A stretch of DNA of 25,473 nucleotides. Source: Bacillota bacterium (GTDB lineage: Bacteria; Bacillota; Bacilli; Alicyclobacillales; SLC66). Where the stretch lies: positions 1 to 25,473 of the forward strand of contig JAKACR010000011.1 in the NCBI GenBank assembly GCA_021821225.1. The letters are read 5' to 3'. A model generated the notes under the pieces. That model did not search any database and had not been told where the DNA came from. It saw only the letters and a list, made by a program, of their open reading frames with translations. Positions 23,182 through 25,473 of this stretch are shown here, in pieces (within the stretch, counting starts at the first letter, position 1; every line of letters starts with the position of its first letter). A program made the position numbers and the translations under genes.

Positions 23182-23853
23182 ATGCAAAAACGAGCGGGAC
23201 AACTCTGGCTGTTTGATATGGACGGGACCTTGTTTCGCACGGAGCCGGTTGCTGTGCCCGCTTTTTATCTCGCCCTGGAGCGCATGGCGGAAAACGGCGT
23301 TCCCGTGCCTGCGGATCTGACCGAGAAGCGGATCACGTCGACCTTCGGGCTCACGCACGATAAAATCTGGACGGCCCTGTACGGCAGCCGGTTGAGTCCC
23401 GCGCAGCAGGCGATGGCGGACGCGATCCTGCTCGAAGAAGAAATCGGGCTCATTCGGCGGGGGGCTGGCCGATTGTACGATTCGGTCGCGGAAACATTGG
23501 GCACCCTTTATCGTGAAGGGGCCACGCTTACGGTGGCGAGCAACGGCCAGCAGCCTTATGTGGAAGCGATCGTGCGGCACTTCGGGATTGCGTCCCTGTT
23601 CTCCGGACTGTACACCGCGAGCGGCGCAAGGGTGGCCTCAAAGATCGAGCTCGTCCGTCTCGCGTTGCTCGAAATCCCCCACAGGCAGGCCGTCATGGCG
23701 GGGGACCGGTACACGGACATCGAAGCAGGAAAGGCGAACAACCTGTTTACCGTCGGTTGCGCATTCGGTTTTGGAGAGGCGGAGGTGGCAAAGGCGGACC
23801 GGGTGATCCACGGTTTCGCGGAACTGCTGGAGCTCGATATCGGTTCGCTCTGA
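23182..23853 (+). CDS. HAD-family hydrolase, probably a phosphatase
   Basis: A 223-residue haloacid-dehalogenase-type phosphatase of the PpaX/phosphoglycolate phosphatase subgroup. All four motifs are visible: I, FDMDGTL at 11–17 with the nucleophilic first Asp; II, SN at 120–121; III, K154 in SKIELV; and IV, GDRYTD at 174–179. An alpha-helical cap is inserted after motif I. The ATG follows GGGGGA by about six bases. The substrate cannot be told from the sequence: phosphoglycolate, pyrophosphate and sugar phosphates are all possible. It is a monocistronic-looking gene between the divergent glycosyltransferase and the ctsR operon. Confidence 0.88.
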   Translation: MQKRAGQLWLFDMDGTLFRTEPVAVPAFYLALERMAENGVPVPADLTEKRITSTFGLTHDKIWTALYGSRLSPAQQAMADAILLEEEIGLIRRGAGRLYDSVAETLGTLYREGATLTVASNGQQPYVEAIVRHFGIASLFSGLYTASGARVASKIELVRLALLEIPHRQAVMAGDRYTDIEAGKANNLFTVGCAFGFGEAEVAKADRVIHGFAELLELDIGSL

Positions 23854-23870
23854 AGAAACTTTCTGTTCGG

Positions 23871-23931
23871 GATTCTGACGAGGTATTCTGGCCGGAATTC
23901 TGACTTGGATTATGGGCGGAATTTTGGCCGG
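23871..23931. repeat. Degenerate 12-bp tandem repeat
   Basis: ATTCTG or a one-base variant recurs at 23872, 23885, 23897, 23909 and 23921, a spacing of 12–13 bases, within units resembling GGAATTCTGGCC; a sixth copy is at 23949. It lies between the HAD gene and the ctsR promoter. No coding role is apparent. Confidence 0.5.
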
Positions 23932-23982
23932 GGCAACGGATCGGCGGGATTCTGGTTTTTCGCATATTTGCCGCGGAGCGGC

Positions 23983-24011
23983 TTTACACGGGTGGCGGTG
24001 GCGTATATAAT
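23983..24011 (+). promoter_or_regulatory. Sigma-A promoter of the ctsR operon
   Basis: TTTACA at 23983–23988 and a perfect TATAAT at 24006–24011 are separated by 17 bases. The CtsR operator follows directly downstream, where it would overlap the transcription start. Confidence 0.85.
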
Positions 24012-24021
24012 GAAAACGAAA

Positions 24022-24038
24022 GGTCAATGATAGTCAAG
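24022..24038 (+). promoter_or_regulatory. CtsR operator
   Basis: GGTCAAT-GAT-AGTCAAG matches the CtsR heptad repeat (RGTCAAA, three bases, RGTCAAA) with one deviation per heptad at the last base. Its place just after the -10 box suggests repression by CtsR of its own operon, released on heat shock. Confidence 0.85.
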
Positions 24039-24064
24039 GTCAGGCGCGGGGAGGGTTGCGATGC

Positions 24065-24535
24065 GTGAGAAGCACAGCGGACCAGATCGAGTCCTACCTC
24101 CTGGAGAGATTGAAGGACAGCCGCGTGGGCATGATCGAGGTGCAGCGCGGCGAACTCGCCGAACGCTTTTCCTGCGTGCCGTCCCAGATCAATTATGTGA
24201 TCGCGACGCGCTTTACCCTTGAGAAGGGGTACGTGGTCGAGTCGAAACGCGGAGGCGGCGGGTATATCCGCATCAAGCGGATCGCGGCGGAGCATATCAA
24301 TAAGATCGAGCAGTTGGTTCAGAAAGTCGGGGAGAGCATCCCGCAAAAGGAAGCGGAGGATATCGTGTGGCGCCTGGAGAGCGACGAGATGCTCTCGGAA
24401 CGCGAGGCGGACATCATGCGCATGGCTCTCTCGCGCGACGTGCTCGCGCTGCCGCTGCCCGAACGCGATGAGATCCGCGCCCGTGTGTTGTGCGCGATGC
24501 TGTCGGCGGTATTTGTCCACCAGGTAGAAAAATGA
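24065..24535 (+). CDS. ctsR: Transcriptional repressor CtsR
   Basis: A 156-residue CtsR, the dimeric repressor of clp and mcs heat-shock genes. The winged helix-turn-helix includes CVPSQINYVIATRFTLEKGY (about 37–56) and the glycine-rich wing RGGGGYIRI at 62–70, which acts as the thermosensor in the family. The C-terminal domain follows to residue 156. The start is GTG at 24065: it gives MRSTADQIESYL, aligning without gaps with the family's N-terminus, and has GGGGAGGG nine bases upstream. The ATG at 24061 is out of frame. Promoter and operator lie directly upstream, so the operon is autoregulated. mcsA follows after 31 bases. Confidence 0.96.
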   Translation: MRSTADQIESYLLERLKDSRVGMIEVQRGELAERFSCVPSQINYVIATRFTLEKGYVVESKRGGGGYIRIKRIAAEHINKIEQLVQKVGESIPQKEAEDIVWRLESDEMLSEREADIMRMALSRDVLALPLPERDEIRARVLCAMLSAVFVHQVEK

Positions 24536-24566
24536 CCGCTTGCGGTTGACAGTGAGGTGGAGAAGC

Positions 24567-25088
24567 ATGTTGTGCGAGGAATGCGGCGAACGGCCGGCGA
24601 CCGTTCATTTTACCGAGATTGTGCAGGGACGCAAAACGGAGTTTCACCTGTGTGAAGCGTGCGCTCGCGAGAAGGGCGCGCACGCCTATCAGATGGTCAG
24701 CGGCCCTTTTTCGGTGAATCAGTTGCTGACCGGTCTGATGAATCTCGACCCGGCCGTCGCCGAGCGCGCCGCGGCGCCCACGCTGCGCTGTGATCGCTGT
24801 GGAATGACATTTGCCCAGTTTTCGCAGGCGGGGCGTTTCGGCTGTCCACATTGCTATCAGGCGTTCTCGTCCGGACTCGACGGGCTGCTGAAGCGCGTGC
24901 AGAGTTCCGACCGGCATGTGGGCAAGATCCCCCACCGTCGCGGCGGCCGGGCGACGGCAAGGCGGGAGTTGGCGAATATGAAAAGCAAGTTGCAGGAATG
25001 CGTGACGGAAGAACGGTTTGAAGAAGCCGCCGCCTTGCGGGACAAGATCCGGATCCTTGAGCAACAGCTTTCCACGGATACCGGATGA
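24567..25088 (+). CDS. mcsA: Protein-arginine kinase activator McsA
   Basis: A 173-residue McsA, which activates the arginine kinase McsB and so helps to mark misfolded proteins and CtsR for ClpCP. Four CxxC pairs are seen: CEEC at 3–6, CEAC at 29–32, CDRC at 75–78 and CPHC at 93–96, forming two zinc fingers. A UVR motif lies at the C-terminus (LQECVTEERFEEAAALRDKI). The ATG at 24567 follows GAGGTGGAG. It is the second gene of the ctsR operon. Confidence 0.95.
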   Translation: MLCEECGERPATVHFTEIVQGRKTEFHLCEACAREKGAHAYQMVSGPFSVNQLLTGLMNLDPAVAERAAAPTLRCDRCGMTFAQFSQAGRFGCPHCYQAFSSGLDGLLKRVQSSDRHVGKIPHRRGGRATARRELANMKSKLQECVTEERFEEAAALRDKIRILEQQLSTDTG

Positions 25089-25221
25089 ACCGGGGGACAT
25101 GTGGTGTGGTAAAGTGTTCGCGCGGTCGAATGGGGGTCCGGCGCATGCCGTGTAACGGTGTGAAGCGGCGCGGATGATGCTCTCGCGGTTGTGGAAAACG
25201 GGCGCAACGGAGGTGCGCAGT

Positions 25222-25473
25222 ATGTCGGTGAGTGATTTCATTCATCGCATGAGCGGGAAGTGGCTGAAAGAGGACGGCCCGGAAGCGGATGTCGTGATCA
25301 GCAGTCGCGTGCGGCTGGCGCGCAACCTGGAGGATCAGGTGTTTCCAATGATCGCAGCGGAGCAGGATCAGCAGCGGATGCTGGAAGAGGTCGCGCGTGC
25401 GGCGCAGACGGACGAGGTGCGCAAGCTGGGCGAATTTCATATGCTGCCCATGCGCGACCTGACGCCCGTGATG
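25222..25473 (+). CDS. mcsB: Protein-arginine kinase McsB, 5' part (runs off window)
   Basis: The first 84 codons of McsB, which phosphorylates arginine residues and tags proteins for ClpCP. The sequence MSVSDFIHRMSGKWLKEDGP followed by ADVVISSRVRLARNLEDQVF is the start of the guanidino-kinase-like domain; SSRVRLARNL is the conserved nucleotide-binding segment. The ATG at 25222 has GGAGG about eight bases upstream; an in-frame ATG at 25174 lacks a ribosome site. The gap from mcsA is 133 bases, longer than usual for this operon. The catalytic centre is beyond the window end. Confidence 0.92.
   Translation, partial: MSVSDFIHRMSGKWLKEDGPEADVVISSRVRLARNLEDQVFPMIAAEQDQQRMLEEVARAAQTDEVRKLGEFHMLPMRDLTPVM

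Overview
The window comes from a moderately GC-rich Firmicute, most likely an acidophile of the Alicyclobacillus type. The order degV–comFC–yvyF–late flagellar genes–hpf–secA–prfB is the classic Bacillus comF/flg/hag/secA neighbourhood, and ctsR–mcsA–mcsB is a Firmicutes heat-shock operon. The exported flagellar proteins are strikingly poor in charged residues, which fits an acidic environment. The genus is an inference.

Layout. 1–2834 (+): the 3' end of a DegV-type fatty-acid-binding protein gene, comFC (comFA and comFB are absent), an orphan thiM and yvyF. 2956–12329 (all -): a late flagellar block that reads, in its own direction, sigma-28-like factor, flgM, flgN, flgK, flgL, hag (flagellin), fliD, a FliT-like chaperone and a large GT2/TPR glycosyltransferase. 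In Bacillus these genes run in the same direction as yvyF and secA; here the whole block is flipped between yvyF and hpf. fliW, csrA, flaG and fliS are not found. Two intergenic gaps in the block carry elaborate repeats. 12485–13655 (+): tandem repeats, the hpf promoter, hpf and a small membrane protein. 13835–15964: a decayed patch with a probable methyltransferase remnant, a frameshifted GT2 gene and an IS whose transposase is also frameshifted. 16002–19795 (+): secA with a good sigma-A promoter and no C-terminal zinc-binding tail, then prfB with its programmed +1 frameshift. 19808–22912 (-): a 1034-residue protein with three glycosyltransferase domains. 23182–end (+): a HAD phosphatase and the CtsR-controlled ctsR–mcsA–mcsB operon, cut by the window end.

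How it fits together. The minus-strand block is a filament-assembly unit: a sigma-28-like regulator with its anti-sigma FlgM, chaperones (FlgN, FliT-like), hook–filament junction proteins (FlgK, FlgL), flagellin, cap and a glycosyltransferase that probably modifies the filament. The second large glycosyltransferase and the decayed glycosyltransferase/methyltransferase pair nearby suggest a variable surface-glycan (probably flagellin-glycan) locus scattered around hpf–secA–prfB. The other plus-strand genes cover ribosome hibernation, protein export, translation termination and protein quality control.
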